64,000 nt of DNA, taken from Legionella israelensis (GTDB taxonomy: Bacteria > Pseudomonadota > Gammaproteobacteria > Legionellales > Legionellaceae). The notes beneath the pieces were generated by a model. It did no database searches. It saw only the letters and a list, made by a program, of their open reading frames with translations, and was not told the origin of the DNA. Of the stretch, positions 8,708-17,421 are shown piece by piece (the first letter of the stretch is position 1; the number at the start of each line of letters is the position of its first letter). Position numbers and translations under genes: made by a program. The stretch lies in contig NZ_CP038273.1 of assembly GCF_004571175.1 (NCBI RefSeq), positions 1,550,001 to 1,614,000 on the forward strand, read 5' to 3'.

Positions 8708-8937
8708 TTTCCATTTTTGTTCAATTTTTTATACAATTATTATAGCAATTTGTAAGTGCTAACAGTTAACAACCCGCCTTGAGTCAACGGCAGCGGTCCT
8801 ATGACATTTATTGCAGAAGTATAAGGCAGTTAAAATGAATCACCATCCGATTAACAATACCAATGGATGCCGATTTTAATCATTGATGACAGCCTCTATA
8901 TTGATGCTCAAATCGAATGCCATTTAAGAGAATTTTG

Positions 8938-9852
8938 ATGATAAAGTCTATACGTTTATTTTTATACATGGTAAGCCTGCTTTTTTTGTTTGGAGGACAT
9001 TGTAATACCTACGCTGCCACACCGCGTAATGATTCACTGTTTGCATTGAAGAAAAAGCTGGCTGAGCTTGAATCTCAATCAGGAGGAAGAATAGGTCTTT
9101 ATGCCATCAACACCGCAGATAACTCGCATATTCAATACCGTGCGAATGAACGCTTTCCCACAGGATGCACTTCAAAAGTTATGGGGGTTGCAGCCGTTCT
9201 TCAAAAAAGTATGAGTGAGCCTCTGCTATTACAAAAAAAGCTTTTTTATAAACAGGAAGAGTTAACCAACTGGAACCCTGTTACAGAAAAGCACCTCAGT
9301 GATGGCATGACCGTTGAAGCGCTATGTGCCGCTGCAATCAGCTACAGTGACAATACTGCAATGAATTTACTGGTAAAGCAGTTAGGCGGAGTGCAGGTGA
9401 TGAATATTTTTGCTCGCTCCATCGGTGATACTGTCTTTCGTCAAGATCACGGATGGCCACAAGAGGCTATGTCAGGTGGTTTGGATAATGTGAATGACAG
9501 CTCCACGCCAAAAGCGATGGCAAAGAGTTTACAGCGCCTGGCGCTGGGACATATTTTAGCTGAATCTCAGCGTCAACTGCTTATATCTTGGCTGCAGCAA
9601 AATACCACGGGTGAAGCGAGAATCAGAGCAGGTGTACCCAAAGGCTGGATAGTGGGTGACAAAACGGGAACAGGCATGTATTACGGTACAACGAATGATA
9701 TTGCCATCATCTGGCCGCCTAAAAGCGCACCTATTGTGCTGGTAGTTTATTTCACGAATGACCATCAAAAAACAGCGGAAAAACAGGAAAGCGTTATTGC
9801 TCAAGCAACGAAGCTTGTAATCAATGCTTTTGCTGCAGCCTATGCGGCTTAA
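8938..9852 (+). CDS. class A beta-lactamase-like secreted protein lacking the catalytic Ser, Glu and Asn
   Basis: The fold is class A beta-lactamase/transpeptidase. From the ATG at 8938 (after AAGAGA; another ATG lies at 8917) it has a signal peptide to about residue 27, then GRIGLYAINTADN, the S130-D-N loop (YSDN 136-139) and the KTGTG motif (242-246) followed by YGTTNDIAIIWPP, close to CTX-M. The active-site helix reads GCTSKVM at 76-82, so by ungapped alignment the nucleophile Ser70 is Cys77 while Lys73 (K80) is kept. The omega loop reads FRQDHGWPQEA, where family enzymes have R-x-E-P-x-x-N: Glu166 aligns with Trp and Asn170 with Ala. It may be a penicillin binder or pseudo-enzyme. A 65-bp gap separates it from the APH(6)-like gene. 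Confidence 0.88.
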   Translation: MIKSIRLFLYMVSLLFLFGGHCNTYAATPRNDSLFALKKKLAELESQSGGRIGLYAINTADNSHIQYRANERFPTGCTSKVMGVAAVLQKSMSEPLLLQKKLFYKQEELTNWNPVTEKHLSDGMTVEALCAAAISYSDNTAMNLLVKQLGGVQVMNIFARSIGDTVFRQDHGWPQEAMSGGLDNVNDSSTPKAMAKSLQRLALGHILAESQRQLLISWLQQNTTGEARIRAGVPKGWIVGDKTGTGMYYGTTNDIAIIWPPKSAPIVLVVYFTNDHQKTAEKQESVIAQATKLVINAFAAAYAA

Positions 9853-9917
9853 GGATAAATCATGCAAAGAAAGACCAAACATATAACCCTTCTTTACCTC
9901 TTTTCTTTTGAGGTCAA

Positions 9918-10823
9918 ATGAACACAACAAAGTTAAAAGAAACCATTTGCTCTGTGCACGGCCAAAAAGGTTTGTCATGGTGGAATAATTTACCTCATTT
10001 GCTTGAAAATCTGGCACATAGACATAAATTAACATTACAGTCACCTTTCAGCGATCTGAGTTTTAATTACGTTCTCCCCGTTTTAGGCCCTAATCAGGAA
10101 GAATGGGTATTGAAGCTTTGTGTACCACACAATGAATTTGTTCATGAGATCCACGCCCTAAAGCATTATAACGGTGTCGGTTGCGTCTCTTTAATTAGTG
10201 CTGTTCCTGAAGAAGGCTGGATGATTATCGAACGTGCGATACCTGGTAGTCGCTTGCTTGAACTCAGGGATGAACAGCAAAGTATTCCAATAGCCGTTTC
10301 TCTCATGCGGCAATTATGGCGTCCCCTGAACAATCCAGAGCATTTTATTTCCTTAAAACAATGGTTGAGGGGGCTTAAGCAATTAGAGAGCCATGCCTTG
10401 TTAAAAAAGCTTGTCGCTAAAAAATTGCGAGAATTTATAACTTCACAAACGCAAGAGCTTTTAACCAGCCAGGGTGAAGCCGTGCTTCTGCATGCGGATT
10501 TACACCATTACAATATCTTGCGACACCATGATCAATGGCTTGCGATTGACCCTAAAGGAGTTGTGGGCGAAAGAGAATTTGAAATCGGTGCTTTCTTAAG
10601 AAATCCATTATGCGTGGTAGAAGGTCCTCTTGAGACCAAAGCCATTGCGCGAAACCTTGATTTAATTATCGAGTTAACGGGTTTTGACCGGCAAAGAGTA
10701 TTGAGCTGGTGCATCATTCAAGCCATTTTATGCGTCTGCTGGTATTGTGAGGATAATATGTCTGACAAGGCTCATCAGCTATCAGCTTATGCCGAACGCT
10801 TGTATTCATTGTTTGAACCATAG
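9918..10823 (+). CDS. APH(6)/hydroxyurea phosphotransferase-family kinase
   Basis: Aminoglycoside-type small-molecule kinase related to streptomycin 6-phosphotransferases (StrA/StrB, APH_6_hur family), which phosphorylate streptomycin with ATP in the cytosol. The 301-residue protein has the nucleotide-binding Lys in WVLKLCVP (about 66), the catalytic loop HADLHHYN (192-199, Asp194) and the metal-binding segment LAIDPKGVVGERE (208-220), which is distinctive for this family. Length fits. It follows the beta-lactamase-like gene by 65 bp and is likely in one transcript; an alternative physiological substrate such as a sugar or hydroxyurea is possible. Confidence 0.88.
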   Translation: MNTTKLKETICSVHGQKGLSWWNNLPHLLENLAHRHKLTLQSPFSDLSFNYVLPVLGPNQEEWVLKLCVPHNEFVHEIHALKHYNGVGCVSLISAVPEEGWMIIERAIPGSRLLELRDEQQSIPIAVSLMRQLWRPLNNPEHFISLKQWLRGLKQLESHALLKKLVAKKLREFITSQTQELLTSQGEAVLLHADLHHYNILRHHDQWLAIDPKGVVGEREFEIGAFLRNPLCVVEGPLETKAIARNLDLIIELTGFDRQRVLSWCIIQAILCVCWYCEDNMSDKAHQLSAYAERLYSLFEP

Positions 10824-11182
10824 AGGAAACCGACACGTTCTTCCATTAATGAGGTCATTTTTAAGGGATTAAGGTATGAATAAATTAAATGCTGAAAAGC
10901 TAAGGCATTATTTGGAAAACGCCATTTTCCTGTATTTCTCCATGAAATATTGAGCAAGCCGGGTTTCAATATAAAACCAGATAAGTGCGGAGAATATCAT
11001 CTGTGGCAGCGGAAGTTCTGGGAGCATCGGATACGCCTGAGGGGGAGGCTGGGACTCTGACAAAAAAGAGCATTTGCTGTATACATGTAACTCGATTATT
11101 GAATAATGTTTGAGCATGTAAACCTAATCAATAAGCTGATGCTGGTCAACCTCAAAAGGAGGATTACAAGAGATGAAAAGCC
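10824..11182. other. intergenic stretch without a supported gene
   Basis: About 360 bp. Only short frames without ribosome binding sites are seen (for example a 69-codon minus-strand frame at 10908-11117). No IS ends or RNA structure recognised. It lies between the APH(6)-like gene and a broken outer-membrane gene and may hold degraded coding sequence. Confidence 0.4.
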
Positions 11183-11609
11183 TCATGTTACCTTCCCAAT
11201 GCCGGCTAGCCATTTTTGTTTAAAAGAACCAGTTAATTGACGAGAATAAAGTGTATTTGTATCTAATAAATTAAAACTTGCAGAGTTAAAACTACGATTA
11301 TAAAATCCTTCAAGTGCCACAGAATATCGATAAAAAAAAGAATATTTGTAACCTAAATAAACTTCACCAGCACCACCCGTACCACTTAAAACCGATATGT
11401 CCTGATCGATAAATAATAAAGGAGAATTAAAATCCCGACGATTAAATTTATAATAGGCTGTATCCTTTGTAGCTGAGGCGCCAAGATAAATGCCTGACTG
11501 TGGAAATGAATTTAAGGATGTGGCATCCCCACTATAGATTGATGTGGATATAAAGCAAAATATCAAAGAAGGAAAAAATTTTTAGCCGAGTAATATTTTT
11601 AGACAACAT
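11183..11609 (-). pseudogene. outer-membrane beta-barrel protein, frameshifted and truncated
   Basis: An ATG at 11609 stands 9 bases after AAGGAG and begins a signal peptide (MLSKNITRLK), but one extra T in an A/T homopolymer near 11578-11584 shifts the frame into an early stop. Removing one T joins it to FPSLIFCFISTSIYSGDATS and the following 110 residues, which look like a Legionella surface barrel: QSGIYLGASATKDTAYYKF, then alternating strands GEVYLGYKYSFFYRYSVALE. The frame ends at 11183 after about 140 residues, roughly half of the expected barrel, so it is also truncated. A minus-strand TTG at 11566 could start a short product lacking a signal peptide. Confidence 0.7.
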
Positions 11610-12263
11610 CTAATATATCTCCTTATATACGGATGTTCAAAAGTTACAAAACCGTATCACTACATTTCATCTATCTTTCTTCTTACTGAAAAACAGACAT
11701 AAAAATTTACATTATCTTGTGGTGATTATATTAAAATATATTTGAAATCAGTAGATTAATTTCTTTTCATTTTTGAATGTCAACAGAAAACTGATCCGAC
11801 ACTTACAGAGCTTTTTGTAGAAAAAAAGGTTTTTGCGGCTTTATTCATGACAATAACCAACTTTTAAAGACAACATGACGACCTCTTGAAATTCACATTA
11901 ACTGTCTGATTTCTTATAGTTTTTGGTACCCTTTGTTGTTTATCGTGATCTAGGTCAGGTGTAGCAGGTTCAATTGGCTCTACTGTGAAAATCTGAATCT
12001 TCTACACATCTTATCTATCGCTAAGAAACATGATCAAATCACCTCTTTTTGAGGTGAGGTATGGATTTAAGCGGACAACCATAAAAAACAACAAAGACCA
12101 CGAGCCAGCCTCTTCAAATAGGGCTTGGATTTTATTCGCGATAAATTCAGCGCCTTTTGTTGCAAAATCAATGAGTCTAGAAAAATTATCAGACAACTTG
12201 TTCCCCAAAATATACAAGTAGAAGTTGACTCATGAAGTTTTGTCCCGCACAGAGCTCCGCGCA
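11610..12263. other. intergenic stretch, probable decayed sequence
   Basis: About 650 bp with no supported gene. Overlapping frames of 60-70 codons on both strands at 12011-12264 have no clear ribosome binding site and no recognised family. The right edge is the target duplication of the ISAs1 element, so whatever was here continued into 13592 onward before that insertion. Confidence 0.4.
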
Positions 12264-13591
12264 CAGGGCGATTTCATCAAAGTTCAAAAATTCATCATTG
12301 AGAATGAGCTAAATTGTAGGGATATGTTTTATTAATCTGGCAAATTAAAATAAAAAATGTTAAAAATCAGGCGCCTACGTTGGTCGACGTAGATTATAAA
12401 AATCTTAAGAAGGAGCCTGATTGTGTTAGAAAGTACGCGTAAATTTGGAAAAAATCAATATTTGTTTCATTGTTTTCTGTCCATCCGCGATCCACGAGTT
12501 GGAGGTCGTTGCACGTATTCACTTTTAACGATACTGATTATTGTTTTATGCGGATTAATATGTGGCTGTGACAGTTGGAAAGCCATGGAGATTTTTGCCA
12601 GGTCGCGCAAGCGCTGGTTAAGCCAATTTATTGATGTCAGTGAAGGTCTTCCGAGCCACCACACATTGGCGCGGGTATTTTCTCTGATTGACCCTTTAGA
12701 ATTTGAGCGTTGTTTAAGTTCGTGGATAGAAGAAATCAGTCAATTTTTTATGGATGAGCTGATTGCGATTGATGGTAAGACGAGTCGCGGCTCCTCTTAT
12801 CAAAGGGGCAATAAGAAGGCGACCCATCTGGTGAATGCTTACTCCCCACGCTTATCCGCGACCCTTGGCAGCACGGTTACACCTGACAAGTCTAATGAAA
12901 TAAAGGGGATACCTATACTATTAAAGGCGCTCAGTATCAAAGATAAGGTGATAACGATTGATGCAATGGGAACGCAAAAGGGAATTGCCAATTTAATACG
13001 TCTCAAACAAGCTCATTATGTGCTTGCTTTAAAAAAGAATCATAAACGCATGCACCGAAAGGTGGATAACCTCTTTCAAAAAGCGGATTCCTTAAATTAC
13101 AAGGCCATGGTTTTCCAACAAAAAGACACCAATAATTATGACCACAGCCGTTTTGAAGAAAGAACATACACCGTATTACCAGCCATGTACCTTCCTTCCT
13201 ACGGTCAACAATGGAAAGATTTAAGCGCCTATATCCGTGTGCAATCCACGCGGCATCTACCCACAGGCGACATTGAAACCGCTACACGTTACTACATGAC
13301 ATCCCTGCCTTATAAAAAACACAACTTAATGCGTCAGGCAATTCGCGACCATTGGAAAATAGAAAATGGCTTGCACTACAAGTTAGATGTCGGGATGAAT
13401 GAAGACCAATGTCCGATATATCGTGGATGCGCTGATATAAATTTAAGCATTATGCGTAAAATAGTCCTTAAATTATTAACCCAGGATACTTCAAACCAAG
13501 ATGGCATCGCTTTAAAACGAATGAAAGCTGCCCTTTCTACTCAATATTTGAAAAAAATGATTGGATTTTGAACTTTGATGAAATCGCCCTG
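12264..13591 (+). mobile_element. ISAs1-family insertion sequence (1328 bp)
   Basis: Perfect terminal inverted repeats of at least 20 bp, beginning CAGGGCGATTTCATCAAAGT, enclose one transposase gene. The 9-bp repeat CTCCGCGCA occurs on both sides (12255-12263 and 13592-13600), consistent with the 8-10-bp duplications made by ISAs1 elements. Transposase and ends are intact. Confidence 0.95.
12423..13571 (+). CDS. ISAs1-family transposase
   Basis: The 382-residue protein has the family's N-terminal DDE_Tnp_1-associated domain (FHCFLSIRDPRVGGRCTYSL, then LCGLICGCDSW) and the catalytic core: IAIDGKTSRGS with the first Asp, VITIDAMGTQKGIA with the second, and the C-terminal RDHWKIENGLHYKLDVGMNE segment with the Glu. 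It starts at a GTG that follows AAGGAGCCTGATT. Length and motifs are complete, so the element is probably active. Confidence 0.95.
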   Translation: MLESTRKFGKNQYLFHCFLSIRDPRVGGRCTYSLLTILIIVLCGLICGCDSWKAMEIFARSRKRWLSQFIDVSEGLPSHHTLARVFSLIDPLEFERCLSSWIEEISQFFMDELIAIDGKTSRGSSYQRGNKKATHLVNAYSPRLSATLGSTVTPDKSNEIKGIPILLKALSIKDKVITIDAMGTQKGIANLIRLKQAHYVLALKKNHKRMHRKVDNLFQKADSLNYKAMVFQQKDTNNYDHSRFEERTYTVLPAMYLPSYGQQWKDLSAYIRVQSTRHLPTGDIETATRYYMTSLPYKKHNLMRQAIRDHWKIENGLHYKLDVGMNEDQCPIYRGCADINLSIMRKIVLKLLTQDTSNQDGIALKRMKAALSTQYLKKMIGF

Positions 13592-13699
13592 CTCCGCGCA
13601 GACTGCTTGTTATTTGTTAATAAAGACTTAATGTTGGGCAGCTATTATATATAAAACGAATATGATTCTTTGAGTCCCCTCAAGGTTTGAGAGAGAGAA

Positions 13700-14920
13700 A
13701 TGTCCAAAGAGATAACTGACTTAGGCGTAAAAGAAAGTATCCAAAAAAGTATTGTCTTACTGAAAGATAAGAAACCGCCTGCTTACAATGATTCTGTTTT
13801 AAAAATAGGCAGCGAGGATAATCCTCGTTATTATTACATTAATCATGCGGATCTAAAAGGAAAGGGATCTTTCGGGGCAGTCTATGCCGCTGAAAAAATT
13901 GTTTTAGAATCAAACGAAATAAGGTTTGGTGATAAAGAATATGTGATTAAACTCATGTCTCCTGCTAAAACAGAGAGAGAGGAATTGGATAACGAATATC
14001 GTGTACAGAAAAAATATATTGAGACAGAAAAACCCAGTGACATGTTAGTCAATGGTCATTATTTTTTAATAATGGAAAATATGGGCACAGATTTTTTGGA
14101 ATTTAAAAAAAGTAAACTCAGTTCCCTTAATCTGGAACAGCGCCTAAATTTAGTTGTAAGTTTTTTGCATACCTTTAATTTATGGGCTCACTATACACCA
14201 TCTACAAAGGAAGCCGTCCAGAATTTTGACATTAAATTGGAAAATATTGTCATAAAAGAAGTTAGTAAAGACAGGTGGGAAGCAACTCCAATTGACTATG
14301 GTTTGGCAGATGCCATTACTCAAGCTGATGTAGAAAGAAAAAGAACATCAATAACGGCTAAAGGATCACCACGTTATGTGGCTCCGGAAGTATTAAATGA
14401 AAAAGGTGGTATCCGATCAGATATTTTTTCCATGGTCCCATTTATAGCGGTTGTATTAGGTGTTGAGAATCCCTTTGAAGAGTTGGATAAGAAGTATCCT
14501 AATCCATATCATCTTATATATGATAGAAAGGATGGAAAAACTCCTCCGTTTTCACTTTCTAACTTATTAGAAGAATTGGTCCCTGAGGAATTTCCTGAAC
14601 GTGAGAGATTGATCGAAACGGTAAAACAATTTCTTAACAAAATGCAAAAATTTAAATATAAAGAACGTCCAACCGCGGATGATGTATTACGATTCTTTAA
14701 TGATTTTCACATTTTGGTTCTCCATTATAAGAACAAAGATGAAATTGTAAATGAGGACTTTTCTGAAGAATTTAATAAACGATTAGATCGAATGGACTCA
14801 TTGGTAAATAAAAACAAATCCAATACCAAGATAGCGATTCAAGATTATCTAATAGAAACAAAAAAAAGACATTTTTTTCCAAAGAACTTGGCAGAAGACG
14901 TGCCATGGTTTATTCCGTAG
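13700..14920 (+). CDS. eukaryotic-like Ser/Thr protein kinase, likely Dot/Icm effector (LegK type)
   Basis: A 406-residue protein whose residues 50-330 are a Hanks-type kinase domain: glycine loop GKGSFGAVYA (54-63), VAIK-type lysine in YVIKLM (K84), hinge IMENM, catalytic loop NFDIKLEN (D177, K179, N182; the usual HRD His-Arg are Asn-Phe), Mg-binding IDYGLAD (D199, Tyr for the DFG Phe), APE in RYVAPEVL and the Asp of SDIFSM. No membrane segment or PASTA repeats, unlike housekeeping bacterial kinases, so export into the host is inferred. The gene follows GAGAGAGAAATG. An out-of-frame ORF of 116 codons overlaps its last 16 bases; homopolymers A8 (14860-14867) and T7 (14872-14878) near the end could have shifted a longer gene. 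Confidence 0.87.
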   Translation: MSKEITDLGVKESIQKSIVLLKDKKPPAYNDSVLKIGSEDNPRYYYINHADLKGKGSFGAVYAAEKIVLESNEIRFGDKEYVIKLMSPAKTEREELDNEYRVQKKYIETEKPSDMLVNGHYFLIMENMGTDFLEFKKSKLSSLNLEQRLNLVVSFLHTFNLWAHYTPSTKEAVQNFDIKLENIVIKEVSKDRWEATPIDYGLADAITQADVERKRTSITAKGSPRYVAPEVLNEKGGIRSDIFSMVPFIAVVLGVENPFEELDKKYPNPYHLIYDRKDGKTPPFSLSNLLEELVPEEFPERERLIETVKQFLNKMQKFKYKERPTADDVLRFFNDFHILVLHYKNKDEIVNEDFSEEFNKRLDRMDSLVNKNKSNTKIAIQDYLIETKKRHFFPKNLAEDVPWFIP

Positions 14921-15255
14921 CGATAGAAAGTTCGCAATCATCTTTAGAGGTCAGTATATTAATTTATGCCTTATTGAATGAGAGTGGAGGTAAGGATTTA
15001 AAAAAAACCGTTGCAAAGCAGCTAGGATATGCTAAAGCCAGTGATGCTGCAAAGGCATTACATAAGGATATTCTTAAAAAAACAAGTCCAGAAACATTTT
15101 CAAATGACATAATGCCAGAAGTGAAAAAACTTGCTCGTTATGCGGATAATAGTAAACAAGACTTTTCAAAAAATACCATCGAGGGCTTGATGATTTCAAT
15201 TCGTGAATCTTATAAAATTTCAAAAGAGAATGGGGCAGACTTAAGGGTTCTATAA
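14905..15255 (+). CDS. 116-aa protein overlapping the kinase; possibly its frameshifted C-terminus
   Basis: The frame overlaps the kinase stop codon and lies in the -1 frame relative to it. It is open back through the T7 and A8 homopolymers at 14860-14878, so a single-base slip there would fuse kinase and ORF into one protein of about 510 residues. The sequence is helical and mixed-charge (GGKDLKKTVAKQLGYAKASD). No family recognised and no ribosome binding site precedes its ATG, which favours a translational coupling or fusion explanation. Confidence 0.5.
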   Translation: MVYSVAIESSQSSLEVSILIYALLNESGGKDLKKTVAKQLGYAKASDAAKALHKDILKKTSPETFSNDIMPEVKKLARYADNSKQDFSKNTIEGLMISIRESYKISKENGADLRVL

Positions 15256-15317
15256 GCTCCATCCCTTCAGATTTATTTATCCGCCATCATTATCTTTTAG
15301 GTAAAGAACTAAAAACG

Positions 15318-15395
15318 ATGATGCTGTTGCAAAAAGTTAAAGGGATTTGGATGTTTCTATATCGGGCAGTAGACAAGGAAGGCAGTAAAAATCTA
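15318..15395 (+). pseudogene. remnant of an IS6-family element
   Basis: A short stretch reads GATGCTGTTGCAAAA, like the terminal repeat of IS6 elements, followed directly by a transposase fragment VKGIWMFLYRAVDKEGSK, which matches the conserved segment around the first catalytic Asp of IS6 transposases (YLYRAVDKxG). The rest of the element is missing. It abuts the IS481-like element, which may have inserted nearby. Confidence 0.55.
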
Positions 15396-15438
15396 ACATA
15401 CAGGCCATCAACTTAATTGTAGTAGTTCAAACTTGATC

Positions 15439-16574
15439 TGACAGTTGCCGGTTTTCTAGAAGTGTCTGTCAGGTCAAATTCAGTTTATAAATTTTTCCAT
15501 CCAGATTTGTTGGCCATCTGTCAAAGTTTGCATGGGAGTTCGTCCGCAGCACATTTTGCCCTGATGGGTGCGCTCATTATTATAATAATGAAGCCATTCG
15601 TCCAGATCTTTTTGCAATTCTTCAGTCGTATCGTAGATTTTCTTGCGAAATGTGACTTGATAAAACTCCTGCAAAATAGTCTTATGGAAGCGTTCACAAA
15701 TACCATTGGTTTGTGGCGATTGCGCCTTGGTTTTAGTGTGCTCGATATTGTTTATCGCCAAATAAAGCTGGTAATCATGTTGTTCGACCTTCCCGCAATA
15801 TTCTGTACCGCGATCGGTTAAAATACGCAACATAGGTAATTGATGTTGTTCGAAGAAAGGCAATACTTTGTCATTAAGAATGTCAGCCGATGTAATCGGT
15901 GTTTTTGTGGTGTACAGCTTGGCAAAAGCTACTTTGCTATAGGTATCCACAAAAGTTTGTTGATAAATCCTGCCAACGCCCTTTAATGTTCCAACATAAA
16001 AAGTATCTTGAGAGCCAAGGTAACCAGGATGAACTGTTTCAATCTCTCCACAAGCCTCATCATCGTTCTTTTTCTTCTCTAAAGCTGCTATTTGGGCTTC
16101 TGTAAGAAGAATACCTTCCGATGCTACCTTTGCTTCCAGTGCTTTTAATCGGTCTTTAAAATTGGCTAAATTATGTCTTAGCCAGACACTGCGTACACCG
16201 CTGCCAGAAACAAATACCCCTTTCTTTCGTAGTTCATTACTCGTACGTTGCTGGCCATGGGCAGGGTATTCTACGGCATATTCCTTGACCGCTAGCTCAA
16301 TAGATTCTTCAACTCGATTCTTATGATTAGGTTTCCTGCGAGTTTGATCAAATAATGCCTCAATTCCACCAGATTCTACCGCTGACTTGTAACGATAAAA
16401 GGTATCACGGGATAATCCCATCACTTTACAGGCTTTTGATACATTACCAAGTTCTTCTGCTAAATTTAACAGTCCAACTTTATGTTTAATGATTTTAACG
16501 TTATTATCTATCATGAGAGTTTTCCTCTTGGTTTGATTAAAAGTTTGCACTTCTATCAAAACCGGAAACTCTCA
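15439..16574 (-). mobile_element. IS481-like insertion sequence (about 1136 bp)
   Basis: Imperfect inverted repeats of about 27 bp (left TGACAGTTGCCGGTTTTCTA, right end TGAGAGTTTCCGGTTTTGAT read inward) flank one transposase gene. I see no target duplication, so the exact ends may be a few bases off. At the left end TTGATCTGACAG and CTGTCAGGTCAA form an additional inverted pair, and TGTCAGATTAAGTC recurs to the right at about 16591. Confidence 0.75.
15480..16514 (-). CDS. IS481-family transposase
   Basis: A 344-residue transposase with an N-terminal helix-turn-helix (NVSKACKVMGLSRDTFYRYK), the HTH_32-like region (PAHGQQRTSNELRKKGVFVS) and an rve integrase core: first Asp in QTFVDTYSKVAFAKLY, second in ILTDRGTEYCG, and Glu in NGICERFHKTILQEFY, followed by WLHYYNNERTHQGKMCCGRT. 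The ATG at 16514 is preceded by AGGAAAA; a longer frame from 16559 would overlap the inverted repeat. Complete. Confidence 0.92.
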   Translation of the reverse strand: MIDNNVKIIKHKVGLLNLAEELGNVSKACKVMGLSRDTFYRYKSAVESGGIEALFDQTRRKPNHKNRVEESIELAVKEYAVEYPAHGQQRTSNELRKKGVFVSGSGVRSVWLRHNLANFKDRLKALEAKVASEGILLTEAQIAALEKKKNDDEACGEIETVHPGYLGSQDTFYVGTLKGVGRIYQQTFVDTYSKVAFAKLYTTKTPITSADILNDKVLPFFEQHQLPMLRILTDRGTEYCGKVEQHDYQLYLAINNIEHTKTKAQSPQTNGICERFHKTILQEFYQVTFRKKIYDTTEELQKDLDEWLHYYNNERTHQGKMCCGRTPMQTLTDGQQIWMEKFIN

Positions 16575-16685
16575 CCTTTTCAAGTGGTTATGTCAGATTA
16601 AGTCAAAACTAATTCAACTTAATTAAAATGAATGGTCAGATGCACCTATTATATAAAAATTTACCGGCTCTACCCTAAAAAACTG

Positions 16686-17094
16686 TCACATCTTCATCAT
16701 CTCCGTTGCAATCCTAAGCCCCTCCAGTCTTTCTCTTAGCCGAAACCAACCTTTCCAAATAATAGCCCAGGATGCTTTGCCAGTTCTTTTAGAATCTGTC
16801 CATCCACCAAGTTTTGCTATTGCTTGATAAGCCCATGCGGCGGTCGGAGTGTTTTTGGGTAATGATGTTTTTTCAACACTACTCCACAATACCTTCCATT
16901 CAGTTTCAGATAATAATTCTTCACAAAGAATACTGTCATCAATATTTAGAGTAACTGGGTATTCAAAATGCTCTTTTAATTGCAGTAAACGAATGGCTAC
17001 AAAGGAGAGAATAACAATCATCTTTTCTAAATTCTCAATTGATTGCATGCGTTGCTCTTCAACTCCCACGCCTGTTTTCCACGCCTTGTGGAAA
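16686..17094 (-). pseudogene. C-terminal remnant of an IS4-family (Tn5-like) transposase
   Basis: The frame FHKAWKTGVGVEEQRMQSIE then NLEKMIVILSFVAIRLLQLK matches the end of the catalytic domain and the dimerisation domain of Tn5-type IS4 transposases, finishing with TAAWAYQAIAKLGGWTDSKR and a C-terminal tail. About 135 residues are left; the DDE catalytic part upstream is missing. Homology stops near 17094, roughly 110 bp from the island A attachment site. Confidence 0.8.
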
Positions 17095-17207
17095 AACGTC
17101 GGATTATTACAATTTTATTCTCGAACTTGGAAATGAACGCTGGAAAGCTAATGTTTACAACGCGAAAGCCCTTTGATGTCTTCCTAAACTTACCACATCG
17201 TCCTAAT

Positions 17208-17253
17208 TGGCTCCCCGGGACGGGCTCGAACCGCCGACCTAATGATTAACAGT
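17208..17253 (-). repeat. attachment-site copy: 3' 46 bp of tRNA-Asn (outer end of island A)
   Basis: Identical over 46 bases, in the same orientation, to the 3' part (TPsiC arm, variable region, part of the anticodon stem, CCA end) of the tRNA-Asn gene at 38550-38625. After 17253 the sequence diverges. No complete tRNA can be formed here. Partial tRNA 3'-end copies are the usual scar of integration by P4-type integrases, and an integrase gene follows at once. Confidence 0.92.
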
Positions 17254-17373
17254 TATAATATTGCGACTTTTAATAATTTTTATCAACTTTTAAATTTCCT
17301 AAATAACCCTTTATTTACAAGGTGTTACGCTACTTTTGTGGTATAAACTCTTTTATTGTGTTTTAATTATTTC

Positions 17374-17405
17374 TTCGACACATATTCGACACATGTTCGA
17401 CACAA
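17374..17405 (+). repeat. three 11-bp-phased TTCGACACA repeats before integrase A
   Basis: TTCGACACA occurs at 17374, 17385 and 17396, spaced 11 bp, about one helical turn, between the attachment copy and the integrase start. Such phased direct repeats fit arm-type integrase or excisionase binding sites, or an operator for the integrase promoter. They lie within a longer possible N-terminal extension of the integrase frame, which argues for the downstream start codon. Confidence 0.6.
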
Positions 17406-17421
17406 ACGAATGGAAAGCAAA

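Noticed and set aside
10908-11117. 69-codon minus-strand ORF
   Set aside because: No ribosome binding site and no similarity I can recognise; probably degraded DNA.
12011-12264. Overlapping 60-70-codon ORFs on both strands
   Set aside because: No ribosome binding sites, no family; they shadow each other.
17208-17253. A second tRNA-Asn gene here and a third at 26532-26580
   Set aside because: Only the 3' 46 and 49 bases are present; no 5' half of the acceptor stem or D arm, so these are att scars.
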